A stretch of DNA of 26,532 nucleotides, taken from assembly GCA_949746285.1 (NCBI GenBank), contig CATJZH010000060.1:1-26532 (forward strand), in the 5' to 3' direction. Made by a program: the position numbers and the translations under genes. Within the stretch, counting starts at the first letter, position 1. Every line of letters starts with the position of its first letter. The notes beneath the pieces were generated by a model, which searched no databases, was not told where the DNA came from, and saw only the letters and a list, made by a program, of their open reading frames with translations. This document shows positions 24,654 through 26,532 of this stretch, piece by piece. This DNA comes from an uncultured Clostridia bacterium. GTDB lineage: Bacteria > Bacillota > Clostridia > TANB77 > CAG-508.

Positions 24654-26189
24654 TTAATCTATTATATTTATATCTATTCCTAAATCACTTATTGGTGAGC
24701 TAGGTCTATTTTCTTTTGCTTGTGATACATTTTTTAAATCTTTATATCGTAGATGCACTTCTTTTCCTGTAATCTTTAATATCTCTTTTATTAATTCATT
24801 TTTATTATTAACATCTTCTAAAATTTTTTGATTAAATGATGTTAATCCATTTGGGAATTCTACTTCCCATATTAAATCATTTACTTCATTTATTCTAGTA
24901 TTTATTAAAGCTGTATATAATCGTATTTTTCCATTTCTTTTTAACACATCTATTACTTTTTTCCATGCTGAATCTGTATTATTACTTGTAGTTGTAGTAC
25001 TACTAGCTGGTGGTTTTATATTATTACTTATTGGTTCTTTCTTTTCTGGTTTTTGAGTTTTCTCTATTTGTTTGACTTCTACTGGTATCTCTAATTTTTC
25101 ACTAGAAACTTGAGCTTTTCTACAAGCTTTTATAATTCCAATTTGAAACATTATTGTTTTTTGTGAAGACCATTTCAAATCATTTTCTAAATCTGATAAT
25201 TCATAAATAATATTTAATAATCTAGTTTCCTCTGTTTTATCAGATAAATTTTTTATCTCATTTAATTCTTCTTCTGAATATAACTTTAAGTTACTGGTAG
25301 CTTTATAAACTAATATATCTTTAAAATATTTTACTACTTCCCATAAGTAATTATATAAGTCTTTTCCATCATTTATAACATCATCTATAACCTCTAAAGC
25401 TTCTATTACATTATATTCTATTATTGATTTTGCTAATCTACTTATATATTCTAGCTTAGGAAGTCCTACTAATTCTTTTACTTCCTCCACTTTTATATTT
25501 TCTACATTTTCTTGACTACATCTTTCTAATATACTTATAGCATCTCTCATATGTCCTTCTGATAATACTGCTATTACTTTTAATGCATCATCATCTATTT
25601 TTATATTAGCTTCGCTACAAATTATTTTTAGTCTTTTAATTATATCATCATCTGGTATTTTTTTAAAATCAAATCTTTGACATCTTGAAAGTATTGTTGT
25701 TGGTAACTTTTGTGGTTCTGTAGTTGCTAATATAAACTTTACATGTTCTGGTGGTTCTTCTAATGTTTTAAGTAGTGCATTAAAAGCTCCTGTTGAAAGC
25801 ATATGAACCTCATCTATAATATATACTCTATATTTAGCTTTAGTTGGTAGAAAATTCACCTCATCACGAATACTTCTAATATCTTCTACACTATTATTTG
25901 ATGCAGCATCCATCTCAACTACATCTGTTAATGAACCTTCTAATATTTCCTTGCAAATTTCACACTCATTACAAGGTTCTCCATCTTGTGGATTTAAACA
26001 GTTTACAACTCTTGCTAATATCTTAGCAGATGTTGTTTTACCTGTTCCTCTTCCCCCATTAAAAAGATATGCATGTCCAACTCTATTAGAAATAACTTGA
26101 TTTCTTAATGTTCTTGTTATGTGATCTTGACCTACCATATCTGAAAATTTTAATGGTCTAAAATTTCTATAAAGAGCTGTATACGACAT
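24654..26189 (-). CDS. dnaX: DNA polymerase III subunits gamma/tau
   Basis: The product is 511 residues. It is the clamp-loader ATPase, and as tau it also binds the polymerase and helicase. The AAA+ core has Walker A GGRGTGKT at about 45-52, the zinc cluster Cys64/73/76/79, Walker B DEVH at about 126-129, sensor ATTEPQ (about 156-161) and the SRC arginine finger at about 168-170. Domain III follows to about 370, then a Ser/Thr/Asn-rich linker and a short tau-like C-terminal domain. The start is ATG 26189 with AAGGAGG six bases upstream; an in-frame ATG 21 bases earlier lies before the ribosome binding site and inside a repeat, so it was rejected. I see no clear slippery A-run that would produce gamma. 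Confidence 0.95.
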   Translation of the reverse strand: MSYTALYRNFRPLKFSDMVGQDHITRTLRNQVISNRVGHAYLFNGGRGTGKTTSAKILARVVNCLNPQDGEPCNECEICKEILEGSLTDVVEMDAASNNSVEDIRSIRDEVNFLPTKAKYRVYIIDEVHMLSTGAFNALLKTLEEPPEHVKFILATTEPQKLPTTILSRCQRFDFKKIPDDDIIKRLKIICSEANIKIDDDALKVIAVLSEGHMRDAISILERCSQENVENIKVEEVKELVGLPKLEYISRLAKSIIEYNVIEALEVIDDVINDGKDLYNYLWEVVKYFKDILVYKATSNLKLYSEEELNEIKNLSDKTEETRLLNIIYELSDLENDLKWSSQKTIMFQIGIIKACRKAQVSSEKLEIPVEVKQIEKTQKPEKKEPISNNIKPPASSTTTTSNNTDSAWKKVIDVLKRNGKIRLYTALINTRINEVNDLIWEVEFPNGLTSFNQKILEDVNNKNELIKEILKITGKEVHLRYKDLKNVSQAKENRPSSPISDLGIDINIID

Positions 26190-26202
26190 CTTTTTCCTCC
26201 TT

Positions 26203-26404
26203 CTGTCCATTTAGGGACTTTTGTTGCTGAGGCTGTAATAATTAAAATTTAACAGCCTCAGTACTCAAAATGCAAAACATTTTGTTTCCTATAAAAGACA
26301 TTTTTGTCCAGTTGGGAACAGATATTTATTTTTAAAATGTTTTAAAATAACATATGTATATAATTGGACAAAAATGTCCAATAACAAACGTCCCCAAATG
26401 GACA
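26203..26404. mobile_element. Composite of GGACA-type palindromic elements between SRP RNA and dnaX
   Basis: The whole 200-base spacer is repeat material. From 26203 (CTGTCC) to 26322 (GGGAACAG) lies a roughly 120-base unit with imperfect inverted ends, an inner hairpin CTGAGGCTGT (26227-26236) / ACAGCCTCAG (26252-26261) and a second hairpin CAAAATG/CATTTTG (26266-26284). From about 26349 to 26404 a second unit reads AACATATGTATA, then TTGGACAAAAATGTCCAA and ACAAACGTCCCCAA. It shares its border with the right end of the element at 4354-4674. The first unit touches the dnaX Shine-Dalgarno and the second touches the SRP RNA terminator. No coding potential was seen. Confidence 0.75.
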
Positions 26405-26528
26405 GAAAAGCTTTTCTTAAGGAAGGCATGCGAAACTCACATAAATACACTACTTATCGCTGCTTTCTTCCGAACCTGACGAGATTCATAGCTTTTTATT
26501 GAAGCATACCTTCCTTAAGAAAAGCCAC
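26405..26528 (-). ncRNA. ffs: Signal recognition particle RNA (bacterial SRP/4.5S type)
   Basis: The minus strand carries the SRP domain IV signature TCAGGTTCGGAAGAAAGCAG (apical GGAA-type loop and the asymmetric internal loop that bind Ffh) at about 26457-26477. It is closed by a long terminal helix formed by GCTTTTCTTAAGGAAGG near the 5' end and CCTTCCTTAAGAAAAGC at the 3' end, followed by TTTTC, so the helix also works as a terminator. The length is about 120 nt, short for a Bacillus-type RNA with an Alu domain. Location upstream of dnaX is the classic Firmicute arrangement. The 5' end lies within a few bases of the window edge, and the promoter is outside. Confidence 0.9.
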
Positions 26529-26532
26529 TTAA

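Noticed and set aside
26227..26261. Hairpin CTGAGGCTGT/ACAGCCTCAG as a terminator or riboswitch upstream of dnaX
   Set aside because: There is no T-tract on either side, and it lies within a repeat element with inverted ends. It is better explained as part of that element.

Overview
The window comes from a very AT-rich, low-GC Gram-positive bacterium, most likely an uncultured Clostridia-like Firmicute. Support for this: the order SRP RNA - dnaX - ybaB - recR, a V-type ATPase operon, GlmR, a DUF1836 protein, strong AGGAGG-type ribosome binding sites, and a MucBP/InlB-repeat surface protein with a cell-wall sorting tail. Most genes lie on the minus strand. The placement is inferred from gene content and base composition only.

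Layout. Positions 1-1456 (-) hold a decayed fragment of a MucBP-repeat adhesin. 1576-2128 (+) is mscL, whose product has an unusual C-terminal zinc ribbon. 2126-2341 holds a pair of convergent small RNAs (locus B). 2361-9528 (-) is a V-ATPase operon, read I-K-F-E-A-B-D. It has no C subunit, a short I subunit and an apparent +1 frameshift in D, and palindromic repeat elements occupy its K/F and A/B gaps. 9550-10723 (-) carries a GT51 peptidoglycan glycosyltransferase and a low-molecular-weight phosphatase that lead into the same operon. 10824-11124 holds a second convergent RNA pair (locus A), which encodes a 26-residue hydrophobic peptide. Then come an acyl-CoA synthetase (-), a small PAS protein (+) and a DUF1836 protein (-). 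14073-22084 (-) is the wreck of one giant adhesin gene, broken by nonsense codons and frameshifts. 22249-22554 (+) is a small orphan gene. 22610-26528 (-) is the housekeeping block glmR, recR, ybaB, dnaX and the SRP RNA.

The most interesting system is the pair of RNA loci A and B. Each has two convergent promoters with exact 17-bp spacers and two facing terminators. The antisense RNA's terminator loop (starting with a YUNR U-turn) is complementary to the loop of the facing transcript's terminator. Each facing transcript also begins with a 5' hairpin. The loop sequences differ between A and B, but both members of each pair changed together (UCGUCG/CGACGA in A, UGACC/GGUCA in B). In locus A a direct repeat lets the antisense RNA also pair with the start codon of the peptide mRNA. 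The architecture matches the par/Fst type I toxin-antitoxin system, but the peptide resembles no family I recognise. Locus B keeps all the RNA parts but has no peptide gene.

Other points of note are a dispersed family of GGACA-palindrome elements (REP/MITE-like) that sit on stop codons, and the contrast between the shattered adhesin and its largely intact neighbours.
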